From positions 1 to 64,000 of the forward strand of contig JAKGBX010000004.1 in the NCBI GenBank assembly GCA_021555075.1: DNA of 64,000 nt. The letters are read 5' to 3'. Position numbers and translations under genes: made by a program. Below, piece by piece: positions 43,702 through 52,569 of the stretch (position 1 is the first letter of the stretch; every line of letters begins with the position of its first letter). The DNA is from Rhodobacteraceae bacterium LMO-JJ12. Its GTDB lineage: Bacteria; Pseudomonadota; Alphaproteobacteria; Rhodobacterales; Rhodobacteraceae. The notes under the pieces were generated by a model, which was not told the DNA's origin, searched no databases, and saw only the letters and a program-made list of their open reading frames with translations.

Positions 43702-45522
43702 ATGCATCACGCCAGCCCAGACATGGATGATGATCCGAGAGACGAGCGCCGCTCTGGCTGGCGAACGATCCGGCGCGTTGCGCCCTATCTCTGGCCGCAG
43801 GAGCACCCTTGGGTAAAGCGGCGCGTCTTGTTGGCGATGCTGGCGCTTGTGGCGTCCAAGCTGATCGCGGTCGGAACGCCGGTACTCTATAAATGGGCCG
43901 TCGACACTCTGGCCGGAGAGGGTATCAGCGAGCTGGCGCTTGGGGCTGTGGGGCTGACCGTGGCCTATGGCATGGCGCGCTTGATGACCAACGGGTTTCA
44001 ACAGTTGCGCGACGCAATTTTTGCCGCCGTGGGGCAGCGGGCGCTGCGACAACTCGCGCTCGAAACATTTCGTCACATCCACGCGCTTTCGATGCGCTAT
44101 CATATCACGCGCAAGACCGGTGGATTGAGCCGGATCATCGAGCGGGGCGTCAAGGGTGTGGAGTTTCTGTTGCGCTTTATGTTGTTCAGCGTGGGGCCGC
44201 TGATCCTTGAACTAGTGATGATCGCAGGTGTGCTCTTTTTCCTGTTTGACGTGTGGTATCTCGCGGTCGTGGCACTAACCATTGCTCTTTATGTCTGGTT
44301 TACTTTCAAGGTGACTGAGTGGCGCGTGAAGCTGCGGCGCGAAATGAACGATCAGGATACCGATGCCAACCAGAAGGCTATCGATTCCCTGCTCAACTTT
44401 GAAACGGTCAAGTATTTCGGTGCCGAGGAGCTTGAGGCGCAGCGCTATGATGGCGCGATGGCGCGCTATGCGGCGGCGGCGCTTAAGACCGCTTATTCGC
44501 TGGCTTTCCTCAACTTTGGTCAGGCGTTTCTGATCACTGGCGGTTTGGTGGTGGTGATGGTGATGGCAGCGATCGGGGTTGAACGCGGGGCGCTGACTGT
44601 GGGCGATTTCGTGATGGTCAACGCCTACATGATCCAGATTACCATGCCGCTGAATTTCCTTGGCACGGTGTATCGCGAGATCCGCCAATCTCTGGTTGAT
44701 ATGGGGCAGATGTTTGATCTGTTGGAACAGCCCACCGAAGTTGCCGACAAGCCGGGTGCGGTGGCGCTGCAGGTAAGGGGCGGCACGGTGAGGCTTGACG
44801 ATGTGCATTTTGGCTATGATCCGGCACGCCCCATTTTGAAGGGTGTGTCGCTGGAGGTGCCCGCCGGGCAGACCTTGGCGATTGTTGGCTCGTCCGGGTC
44901 GGGAAAATCGACTATCGGGCGGCTATTGTTCCGGTTTTATGATGTGCAGAGTGGTTCTCTTGAGATTGACGGGCAGGACGTGCGCGATGTGACCCAAGCC
45001 AGCCTGCATGATGCGATTGGTGTGGTGCCGCAGGATACCGTGTTGTTCAACGATACGATCCGCTACAACATCGCCTATGGTCGCGCTGGGGCGAGCGAAG
45101 AGGAAATCGTGGCGGCGGCCAAGGCGGCGCAGATCCATGAGTTTATCGAGGCTTTGCCCGAAGGCTATGAGACGACGGTGGGCGAGCGTGGGCTGAAGCT
45201 TTCGGGGGGGGAAAAGCAACGGGTGGGGATTGCGCGCACGCTGTTGAAGAACCCGCCGATATTGTTGTTGGACGAAGCGACGAGCGCACTTGATACCGAG
45301 ACCGAACAAGAGATCCAGGGTGCGCTGGCGCGGGCCGGGCAAGGGCGCACAGTGATTACCATCGCGCATCGGCTGTCGACCATTGCCGATGCCGACCGGA
45401 TCATCGTGTTGGAAAACGGCAGGATTGTTGAGGAAGGCAGCCACGGTGACTTGCTGTCGCGTGCAGGGCGGTACGCCAGTCTATGGCAGAGACAGGCGAG
45501 CGAGCGCGAGGAGGCGGCTTGA
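43702..45522 (+). CDS. Atm1/ABCB7-type ABC exporter
   Basis: Fused permease-ATPase half-transporter of 606 aa. Six membrane helices span about residues 40-330; DANQKAIDSLLNFETVKYFG (20 residues, near 221-240) is the signature of the Atm1 subfamily. The ATPase domain has Walker A GSSGSGKST (396-404), LSGGEKQRVGIART and ILLLDEATSALD. Bacterial relatives such as NaAtm1 export glutathione-metal or glutathione-electrophile adducts; the mitochondrial proteins support cytosolic Fe-S and iron homeostasis. An in-frame extension of 24 codons upstream lacks a good ribosome site. A GNAT gene follows after one base. Confidence 0.9.
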   Translation: MHHASPDMDDDPRDERRSGWRTIRRVAPYLWPQEHPWVKRRVLLAMLALVASKLIAVGTPVLYKWAVDTLAGEGISELALGAVGLTVAYGMARLMTNGFQQLRDAIFAAVGQRALRQLALETFRHIHALSMRYHITRKTGGLSRIIERGVKGVEFLLRFMLFSVGPLILELVMIAGVLFFLFDVWYLAVVALTIALYVWFTFKVTEWRVKLRREMNDQDTDANQKAIDSLLNFETVKYFGAEELEAQRYDGAMARYAAAALKTAYSLAFLNFGQAFLITGGLVVVMVMAAIGVERGALTVGDFVMVNAYMIQITMPLNFLGTVYREIRQSLVDMGQMFDLLEQPTEVADKPGAVALQVRGGTVRLDDVHFGYDPARPILKGVSLEVPAGQTLAIVGSSGSGKSTIGRLLFRFYDVQSGSLEIDGQDVRDVTQASLHDAIGVVPQDTVLFNDTIRYNIAYGRAGASEEEIVAAAKAAQIHEFIEALPEGYETTVGERGLKLSGGEKQRVGIARTLLKNPPILLLDEATSALDTETEQEIQGALARAGQGRTVITIAHRLSTIADADRIIVLENGRIVEEGSHGDLLSRAGRYASLWQRQASEREEAA

Positions 45523-45523
45523 C

Positions 45524-45976
45524 ATGAGCGTCGTGAACGTGCGGCCGGTGATGCCCGGTGACAAGGCGGAATGGGCCCGGATGTGGGAGCGGTATCTTGC
45601 GTTTTACGAGACCACACGCCCGCCGGAGGTGTTTGAGTCAAGCTGGGGCTGGATCATGAATGGTGCGCATGGAATGCATTCGGCGATTGCCGAGGTTGAT
45701 GGGCGTGCCGTCGGGATTGTGAATTTCCTCTATCATCATTGGTTTTGGGCGGCGGAGCCGAAAATCTATCTCAACGATCTATATGTCGATCCCGAAGTGC
45801 GCGGCACCGGGGCTGGGCGTGCCATGGTTGAGTATGTCGAGCGGCACGCCACAGAGAACGGCGCCGTTTCGATCTATTGGTTGACTGCTGAGGATAACGC
45901 GATAGCGCGCAGGCTTTATGACCGGATCGCAAAGAAATCGGCCTTTGTTCATTATACGATGACGCCGGGCGGCTGA
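45524..45976 (+). CDS. GNAT-family N-acetyltransferase
   Basis: A 150-aa acetyl-CoA-dependent transferase. Motif A is IYLNDLYVDPEVRGTGAGRA (20 residues, about 84-103) with the RGTGAGRA pyrophosphate loop; ENGAVSIYWLTAEDNAIARRL follows as motif B (quoted in part). Its GAGGAGG site is inside the end of the ABC exporter gene, one base separates the genes, and the two are therefore co-expressed. The substrate is unknown; acetylation of a small amine or a cysteine conjugate would fit the neighbour, as speculation. Confidence 0.85.
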   Translation: MSVVNVRPVMPGDKAEWARMWERYLAFYETTRPPEVFESSWGWIMNGAHGMHSAIAEVDGRAVGIVNFLYHHWFWAAEPKIYLNDLYVDPEVRGTGAGRAMVEYVERHATENGAVSIYWLTAEDNAIARRLYDRIAKKSAFVHYTMTPGG

Positions 45977-46002
45977 GCGGGGCGGGCAACAGAGAGCGGG
46001 GA

Positions 46003-46031
46003 CAGCCGAGCGGTTACTTGTTACTCGGCTG
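46003..46031. other. Perfect inverted repeat between the converging GNAT and RND genes
   Basis: CAGCCGAG (46003-46010) and CTCGGCTG (46024-46031) are perfectly complementary with a 13-base loop. The right arm lies within the last codons of the RND gene. No T-tract follows on either strand. Confidence 0.4.
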
Positions 46032-49000
46032 CTCGCATCGTGTCGTCGCCTTTGTCAGCGGGATCGGGGCTTTCTTCGTCTGTCTCGTCTGGTTCTTGCT
46101 CGTCGGCTTCAGAGACAGGCGGCGCAGTGGTTGTCGAGGCATCCGGGGCAGCGACAGGCGCGAGTTTTCCCGTGCGCGCGAGAATGCCTTTGAGGTCGTC
46201 GAGACCAAGGGCGTCGTCTTCGTCTTCTTCCGGCTGGAACGCCTGTGTGTCGGCATCCCAATCTTCGGGCCACAGAAGTTCGGGCGCGCGGATGCGGCGG
46301 GCGGCGCGTCGCAGCGCCCAGTCTTGGGCGGCCTTGCTGGCGCGGCCCATCGAGAGAACCTTGAGTAGCCGGGCGAGCCAGCCGACATAAGTGGAGAACC
46401 AGACCCGCAGGGCCAGCATCGACGGCGTGAACACCAGCGTCAGGACGGTGGCGATGCCGAGCCCGAAAACCACCGCTGTAGCCAGTTGTTTCCACCACAG
46501 CGCAGTTGGGCTGTTGATCGAATAGCCACCGGCGAAGAAGTCGAGGCTGACGCCAAACATCATCGGGGCAAGCCCTGCCATAGTGGTGATCGTGGTGAGA
46601 AGCACCGGGCGGATGCGGTCTTCGGCGGTGCGGATGATCGCCTCGATCCGCGGCATGTAGCCGGAATACTCCTGGTAGGTGTCGATCAGCACGATGTTGT
46701 TGTTCACCACGATCCCGGCCAAGGCCACGATGCCCGTGCCGGTCATGATGATCGAGAACGTCTGATCCATGACGATCATGCCAATCAGCACGCCGGTGGT
46801 TGAAAGCACCACCGCGAGCAACACCAGCACCGAATTGTAGACGCTGTTGAACTGCGCCAGAAGGATGATGAACATCAGCGCCAAGGCACCGGCGAAAGCG
46901 GTTTGCAGGAACGCTTGGGATTCTGCCTGATCGTCCTGATCCCCTGTCCATTCCCACGTCACATCTGCGGGCAGTGGCGCGCTCTTGAGCCATTCGGTGA
47001 GCGTAGCGATCCGTTCGTTTGCGGTCATCGGAGTTGTCCCGATTGTCGCGCCTGCATCGATCAGGGCTTGCAGATTTCCGGCGCGTGCCAGATCGCCATC
47101 AGACTGGAAGTCGAAATAGCGAGTGGTCTCGGTGGCTTTGCCAAGCCCGAGGAAACCGGGGGTTGTGACATTCAGTGCGACGTCATACTGCGCCCCCTGC
47201 TTGATCTCCTGTGCTGTCAGTTCGGAGCCAAACCCCAGCTTGATTGTATATCTTTCTGGCAGTTCCACCGCGCTACCGGATTGGGCGGCAAGGGCGGCGG
47301 CGGCATCTTTCTGCTCTTGGATTTCCTGATCAAAGCCCGCGCCCTCGGCCATGTCGGCGGGGAGCGTGAGCTGAATAAAGGAGCGATAACTTTCAACCCC
47401 GGCTTTGACGTCGAAATAGCGGGTCTGATCCGTGCGATTGATTTCGGCTAATCCACGCACAGGCTCGCGGGTGATGAAATTGCTGAGCGGCACGAGCCCT
47501 TGGGTAGTGCGCAATTTCAAGCTGTCGAGAGTGGAAAGGACGCGATCCGCCTCGGGCAGACGGACACGGATTTCAATCTCTTCATCCGAACTGTCGACGC
47601 GCATCGTATCGAGCAGGATGCCGCGCGTGACCAGTTGAACCATGCCGCCCACAGTGGCGACATCGGCGCCGTAGCGCCCGGCATTCTTGACGTCGACATT
47701 GATCTGCCAGTCAATTCGAGGCAGGGGCAAGGTGTCTTCCACCAGCGTCAGGCCGGGGGTTGCATCGAACTTCGCCCGCACTGTGTCAACCGAGGCGGTA
47801 AGCGTTTCCCAATTGTCACCCTTGAGGCGCAGATGCACCGGTTTGGCCGAGGCCGGGCCACGGGCCTGGGCCAGTATCTCGACTTTGATACCGGGGATCT
47901 GCTCCAATTGGGCAGTCAGCTCATCAATGATGACATCACCATCAAATGCGGGCGACTTGATATTGCTCATGACCGTGTAGCCAAGGAATGGAATAGTGAA
48001 CCAAGGGGCCTTGGTATCCGGGCGGTCATTCCACGCGATGGTTTCGAGCTGAACCTGCCCGATTGTGTCTTTCGGGGGCTGCGCGCCGCCGGTGTTGTTA
48101 TTGAGCCCGCTTTCGCCCGAGAAGGCAAACGCATTCCTGACCCCTGGATGCGCCAGAACAACGTCTTCTGCGGCGCGCACCAAAGCGTCTTTCTGCTCGA
48201 TCGACAGATTGCCACGGGCGCGAACATAGACAATGGCCTGTTCGGGCTCGGATTCGACGAAGAATTCGGTGCCTTTGTTGTTCTCGCCGAAATAGGTGAA
48301 AACCTGCACCACCACAAGCACCACCGCCACGACCGTAATGATCGGCATGATCGGATTGCCCGCGATGAATTTGATCAACATGCCGAAAGCAGTGCGATTG
48401 CGCTTGTCCCTTGGCGGCTTGCGGCGCGCGAACTTGGCTGCGCCGACCGTGATCGAGCTGAGCATCGAACCCAGCAGGAAAATTGCGATGCCAGGCAGGT
48501 AGGCCATAAGACCGTCGCCCGGCGGTGTGCCGCCAAAGAGATGCCCGGGGTTAAGGGTCTGTCGCGCGCCAAGATAGACCAGGTAAAGCGCTGGCGGGAC
48601 CAGGGCGAACCGTATGGACCAGTGCGCATGGCTGCGCAGCCAGTCGGAACTGTTGCTGAACTTGCGCGTCATCCGGCCAGACACGCCCCCCATCACCGGC
48701 AGATAGATCAGCGCCACGATCAGAGAGGCCGACAAGACGAAGATCAGCGTGACCGGCAACATGCCCATGAACTGCCCCGGCACACCGGGCCAGAACAACA
48801 TGGGCAGGAAGGCGCAGAGTGTCGTAGCCGTGGAGGAAACCACCGGCCAGAACATGCGCTTGGCGGCTTCGACATAGGCGTGCATCGGGCCGACCCCATC
48901 GGTGATCCGCTTGTCGGCATATTCGACGACGACGATGGCCCCATCGACCAGCATCCCGACAGCAAGAATCAGCCCGAACATCACGATGTTGGAGACGCTC

Positions 49001-50148
49001 ACCCCCATGATGGCCAGCAGAACAAAGCAGAGCAGGAATGACGTGGGAATCGCAAATCCAACCAGCAGAGCGGGGCGGATGCCCAGTGCGGCGAGCACGA
49101 CAATCATGACCAGAGCGATGGCTGTCAGGACCGAACCTTCAAGCTGGTCGATCATTGAGCCGACGACGTTGGATTGATCGTTCGAAGTGCCAAGCTTGAT
49201 CGCGGCGCGCAACTCTTCGGGCCAGGCAGTGTTGGCTTTGGCCACCGTGTTGCGTACCTCTTCGGCCATGTCCAGAAGGTTGAAGCCCTTGCGCTTGACC
49301 ACTTGCAGGGCGACGGTGTTGGCGCCATTGAAGCGGGCGGTGGATTTGCGGTCTTCAAAGGTGAGCCGGATGTCAGCCAGATCGCCCAGCGTAACCACCC
49401 TGTCGCCATTGGTCTTGACCGGTAGGGAATAAACATCCTGCGGTTCATCAAAACTTGATGGGATCTTTACCGAAAACGAGCCCGTGGCGGTTTCCACTTC
49501 GCCAGCCGGGATCAGTTGGTTATTGTTGCGCACCACGTTGATCAACTCGCCCGCGGTTACGTTATAAGATTCAAGACGTAGCGGGTCGATGACCACTTCA
49601 AGCATCTCGTCGCGGTTTCCGACGATTCCGGCTTCCAACACCGCGTCGAGCGCTTCCAGTCTGTCCTGCAAATCCTTGGCGATGCGGTTCATCGTGCGCT
49701 CGGGAACTGCGCCGGTAAGGTTGACGATCAGTACCGGGAATTCGGAAAAGTTGATCTCGTTGATCGAGTATTTTTCGTACCCTTCGGGAAACTTGCCTTC
49801 GGCGGTGTTCATCGCTTCGCGCACGTCAGCCATTGTGGCCGTCTTGTCCCAGCCGAATTCGAATTCGAGGAAAATTCCCGCATAGTTTTCTGCTGCCGTG
49901 GCCACCATCCGGTCGAGCCCGTCGAGATCGGCCAGTTCGGTTTCCATCACCTTGACCAACAATGTCTCGCTGTCAGCGGCAGAAATGCCGGGGAAGGGGA
50001 CCGAGATGAAGAGGCCGGGGATCTGAATGTCGGGTTCGCCCTCTTTCGGGAGGGTCATATAGGCGAATGCGCCCGCCAGCAGGGAGAGCACGATAAAGGC
50101 CATGACCATGCGCGCGCGCGCGGCGGCCCAGTCGACAAGACCAGTCAT
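46021..50148 (-). CDS. RND efflux pump inner-membrane subunit with extra helices and acidic tail
   Basis: Proton-driven exporter of 1375 aa, of the AcrB/CzcA superfamily. The first helix and two periplasmic pore domains, TM2-6 (about 338-488) with the proton-relay Asp402 in GMLVDGAIVVVEYADKR, and the repeated C-terminal half are visible. Two features are odd: two additional hydrophobic segments (about 511-527 and 549-571) lie between TM6 and TM7 (about 600-619), and the C-terminus carries about 110 extra residues rich in Asp, Glu, Pro and Ala. The gene starts within the end of the adaptor gene (ATGA overlap). No outer-membrane factor is encoded here. The substrate cannot be inferred. Confidence 0.9.
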   Translation of the reverse strand: MTGLVDWAAARARMVMAFIVLSLLAGAFAYMTLPKEGEPDIQIPGLFISVPFPGISAADSETLLVKVMETELADLDGLDRMVATAAENYAGIFLEFEFGWDKTATMADVREAMNTAEGKFPEGYEKYSINEINFSEFPVLIVNLTGAVPERTMNRIAKDLQDRLEALDAVLEAGIVGNRDEMLEVVIDPLRLESYNVTAGELINVVRNNNQLIPAGEVETATGSFSVKIPSSFDEPQDVYSLPVKTNGDRVVTLGDLADIRLTFEDRKSTARFNGANTVALQVVKRKGFNLLDMAEEVRNTVAKANTAWPEELRAAIKLGTSNDQSNVVGSMIDQLEGSVLTAIALVMIVVLAALGIRPALLVGFAIPTSFLLCFVLLAIMGVSVSNIVMFGLILAVGMLVDGAIVVVEYADKRITDGVGPMHAYVEAAKRMFWPVVSSTATTLCAFLPMLFWPGVPGQFMGMLPVTLIFVLSASLIVALIYLPVMGGVSGRMTRKFSNSSDWLRSHAHWSIRFALVPPALYLVYLGARQTLNPGHLFGGTPPGDGLMAYLPGIAIFLLGSMLSSITVGAAKFARRKPPRDKRNRTAFGMLIKFIAGNPIMPIITVVAVVLVVVQVFTYFGENNKGTEFFVESEPEQAIVYVRARGNLSIEQKDALVRAAEDVVLAHPGVRNAFAFSGESGLNNNTGGAQPPKDTIGQVQLETIAWNDRPDTKAPWFTIPFLGYTVMSNIKSPAFDGDVIIDELTAQLEQIPGIKVEILAQARGPASAKPVHLRLKGDNWETLTASVDTVRAKFDATPGLTLVEDTLPLPRIDWQINVDVKNAGRYGADVATVGGMVQLVTRGILLDTMRVDSSDEEIEIRVRLPEADRVLSTLDSLKLRTTQGLVPLSNFITREPVRGLAEINRTDQTRYFDVKAGVESYRSFIQLTLPADMAEGAGFDQEIQEQKDAAAALAAQSGSAVELPERYTIKLGFGSELTAQEIKQGAQYDVALNVTTPGFLGLGKATETTRYFDFQSDGDLARAGNLQALIDAGATIGTTPMTANERIATLTEWLKSAPLPADVTWEWTGDQDDQAESQAFLQTAFAGALALMFIILLAQFNSVYNSVLVLLAVVLSTTGVLIGMIVMDQTFSIIMTGTGIVALAGIVVNNNIVLIDTYQEYSGYMPRIEAIIRTAEDRIRPVLLTTITTMAGLAPMMFGVSLDFFAGGYSINSPTALWWKQLATAVVFGLGIATVLTLVFTPSMLALRVWFSTYVGWLARLLKVLSMGRASKAAQDWALRRAARRIRAPELLWPEDWDADTQAFQPEEDEDDALGLDDLKGILARTGKLAPVAAPDASTTTAPPVSEADEQEPDETDEESPDPADKGDDTMRAAE

Positions 50149-51485
50149 TTCGCGGCTTCCTCGTAGGCGGCACGCACCGGAACACCATCGACCACATATT
50201 CCTGACCGATCACGATGATATCCGCTTCATCAGGCAAGTCGGAGATCCAGACCCCATCAGCCGTGTCGCGCACAAGGGTGATTGGCTGGAATAGCGCCTG
50301 ATTTTCGGAATCGACCACCCGAATGCCCAATACACCATCATCATTGAGTGTAAGCGCCGATTGCGGAACGAGATGCGCGTTTGCACCATCCGAAGCGATC
50401 ACGATCTCTACAGTTTGGCCATCGCGCACATCAAGGCCGGGGTTGGGCACCGCGATTTCAACGCGGAACGTGCGGGTCAGCGGATCGGCGGAACGCGACA
50501 GGAAACTGACACGCCCGCGCAACTCCTGCCCGCTGGTTAGCCGTGCGCCCGCCAGAGACCCCACCGAGATGCGGTCGATCTCGGTCTCGGGCACGTAGGC
50601 TACAAGTTTTATCGGATCGAGCTGAATCACCGTGGCGCAGATCGCGCCGGGTTGCAAAAGCGCGCCGAGTTCGGCGGCATCGCTTTCCAGCAGCCCTTCG
50701 AATGGGGCCGTGATTTCCAGCCGTGAAATTTCCTTTTCGACGGTGGCAACGGCAGCCTCGGCGGATTGAATGCCCGCCTTGACGCTGAGCACGCCCGATT
50801 GCGCGGTTTTGACCCCGGCTTCTGCCGATTTGACGCTGGCTTTGGCAGAACTGATGCCGGCCTCGGCTGCGCGCATCGCAGCCTTGGCAGACGCGACGCG
50901 GCTATCCGAGGCATAGCCGCCTTCCGCGAGTTTTAGCGCGGCGTTGTAATTGATCTCGGCTTCTTCGCGTTGGGCGTATGCGGTTTCAAGCTGGGCCTTG
51001 GCGTTTTCAAGCTGTGCTTCGGCGCGCGGCAATTGGGCTTCGGCTTCGGGCACGCGAGCTTCGGATTCGAGCAGGCGGGCGCGTGTTTCAGCGAAGGTAG
51101 AGGCGCGCGTGCCCGGATCGAGACGACAAAGCACCTGTCCCTCTTCTACGAACGCGCCTTTGCGCAACGGCTCGGAGATTACCAGACCCGTAGTTTCTGC
51201 CCGCACATCGACTTGACGCGCGGCTTCGGTCTGGCCGCGCAGGATGACCGCGCTGTCGATGACCGAGGCACGCGAATGGATCGCGACCACGCCGACTTCC
51301 GCCGGGCCGGAGTGGGCCTTGCCAGCGGCGACTTCCTGAGCGGAAGACGCGTTGTTTGTAACAGCCGTTTCAAGCGATGCAGCATCTTCACCACGGGCCA
51401 GTGCGAGCAATGTGTCGCGTTCAATAATCAGAAAATAGAGAAAGACGCTGACCAGAACGGCGGTGATGATCGGCAGAAGTCGCAT
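50145..51485 (-). CDS. RND pump periplasmic adaptor (HlyD/AcrA-like)
   Basis: Membrane-fusion protein of 446 aa. An N-terminal helix (about residues 3-21) is followed by a lipoyl domain (GAFVEEGQVLCRLDPGTRA), then an unusually long coiled-coil (about 130-255) of repeated Ala/Glu/Lys heptads (AGISSAKASVKSAEAGVKTA, 20 residues), the second lipoyl half and beta-barrel domains. The ATG at 51485 has an AAAGGA site. It precedes the RND gene with a 4-base overlap. The long hairpin suggests an outer-membrane factor with a deep periplasmic partner surface. Confidence 0.88.
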   Translation of the reverse strand: MRLLPIITAVLVSVFLYFLIIERDTLLALARGEDAASLETAVTNNASSAQEVAAGKAHSGPAEVGVVAIHSRASVIDSAVILRGQTEAARQVDVRAETTGLVISEPLRKGAFVEEGQVLCRLDPGTRASTFAETRARLLESEARVPEAEAQLPRAEAQLENAKAQLETAYAQREEAEINYNAALKLAEGGYASDSRVASAKAAMRAAEAGISSAKASVKSAEAGVKTAQSGVLSVKAGIQSAEAAVATVEKEISRLEITAPFEGLLESDAAELGALLQPGAICATVIQLDPIKLVAYVPETEIDRISVGSLAGARLTSGQELRGRVSFLSRSADPLTRTFRVEIAVPNPGLDVRDGQTVEIVIASDGANAHLVPQSALTLNDDGVLGIRVVDSENQALFQPITLVRDTADGVWISDLPDEADIIVIGQEYVVDGVPVRAAYEEAAK

Positions 51486-51836
51486 ATAGGGTCCTTTTTG
51501 CGCCGGTATCGCGCTGATTATGTGCCAATGTGGCATTCCCACGCAATTAGACTGCGCTGTGTAAGTTGCAAGTCCTGATCTCCAGGGTGCGTTATTCTTC
51601 CGTTTGGAAAGGTGAAAACCCGAAGAAATCCGTGGGCAATGGGCAAACTGAACTCATCGGTTCAGTTTAGGTTGAGAGGGCAATAAGTGCAAGGCTGCCT
51701 ACCATGCGCGGAGCAGGTGTGACTGTGCCGCTACAAATTGGTATAGCGACAACGGTGAGCGCGTCGTTCGGCGGGCCTTGGCAGAGCGCGGGACACGCGT
51801 TAAGAGGGGGCAAATCCAAAGTGAGGGGCGCCCAGG
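51486..51836. other. 351-base divergent region between the RND operon and yfgM
   Basis: No gene is supported here. It must hold the promoters for the adaptor-RND operon (minus) and the yfgM operon (plus). The main feature is the 24-base palindrome listed separately. A weaker dyad, CGCTA ... TAGCG, lies around 51729-51748. Confidence 0.5.
51645..51668. promoter_or_regulatory. 24-bp palindrome (candidate TetR-type operator)
   Basis: AAACTGAAC (51645-51653) and GTTCAGTTT (51660-51668) are perfect 9-bp inverted arms with the 6-base spacer TCATCG. Size and symmetry resemble operators of TetR/AcrR-family repressors of RND pumps. No such regulator gene is adjacent, so the cognate protein would be encoded elsewhere. 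Confidence 0.55.
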
Positions 51837-52508
51837 GTGAGCGATACCGACAGTTTCATTGAAGAAGTCACCGAAGAGGTGCGTCGCGACCGACTGTTTA
51901 CGCTGATGAAGCGTTACGGTTGGATATTTGTGCTGGCTGTGCTGGTTCTGGTGGGGGGAGCCGCGTTCAACGAGTTTCGCAAGGCGCAGGCGCGCAATGC
52001 AGCCGAAGCGACGGGCGACGCGATGATCGCGGCGTTGCGTCAGGACGATCCGCTGGAGCGGGCGAGCGCATTGGCGAAAGTCGCACCCGAAAGCTCTGGA
52101 GCGCAGGCCATCGTGGCGATGCTGGAGGCGAGCGAACAAGTCAATTCGGGTGAGTTCGATGCAGCCGTTGAACAGCTTAGGAAAGTTGAGGGTAACGCTG
52201 ATTTGCCGTTGATCTATCGCCAACTGGCGGCGTTCAAGCTGCTGGCTATTCAGGGTGACGCGCTGTCTGTGGATGAACGCAGAAGCGGGTATGAAGCGCT
52301 GATCGGGCCAGGCTCGGCCATTCGGCTTCTGGCCGAGGAACAGTTGGCGCTTGTCGATATCGAAACCGGTGATGCAGAAGCTGCTGCCGCGCGTTTGCAG
52401 GCCATCGCGAGTGATGCTGGCGCGACCGCGGGCTTGCGTCAGCGGGCGTCTCAGTTGATTGTGGCATTGGGTGTGGAACCCGAAGACCCCGCGAAGAGCG
52501 GCGAATAA
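51837..52508 (+). CDS. YfgM-like TPR membrane protein
   Basis: Single-pass protein of 223 aa with a cytoplasmic N-terminus, one membrane helix (about residues 28-46) and a periplasmic TPR-like helical domain (about 50-215). The layout and its place before bamB and der match YfgM, a SecYEG-associated chaperone partner in E. coli. The start is a GTG at 51837 with GAGGGG upstream. The bamB gene follows after 61 bases. Confidence 0.8.
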   Translation: MSDTDSFIEEVTEEVRRDRLFTLMKRYGWIFVLAVLVLVGGAAFNEFRKAQARNAAEATGDAMIAALRQDDPLERASALAKVAPESSGAQAIVAMLEASEQVNSGEFDAAVEQLRKVEGNADLPLIYRQLAAFKLLAIQGDALSVDERRSGYEALIGPGSAIRLLAEEQLALVDIETGDAEAAAARLQAIASDAGATAGLRQRASQLIVALGVEPEDPAKSGE

Positions 52509-52569
52509 CGGCGACAAACGCCGGGAAAGCCACCGGATGAACGCTGGGAAAAGACACAAGGGTGAGGCC

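Noticed and set aside
47500-49041. 513-codon open frame on the plus strand
   Set aside because: Antisense to the RND pump gene; no ribosome site, no recognisable domain, and His/Arg/Gln-rich composition typical of a mirror frame.
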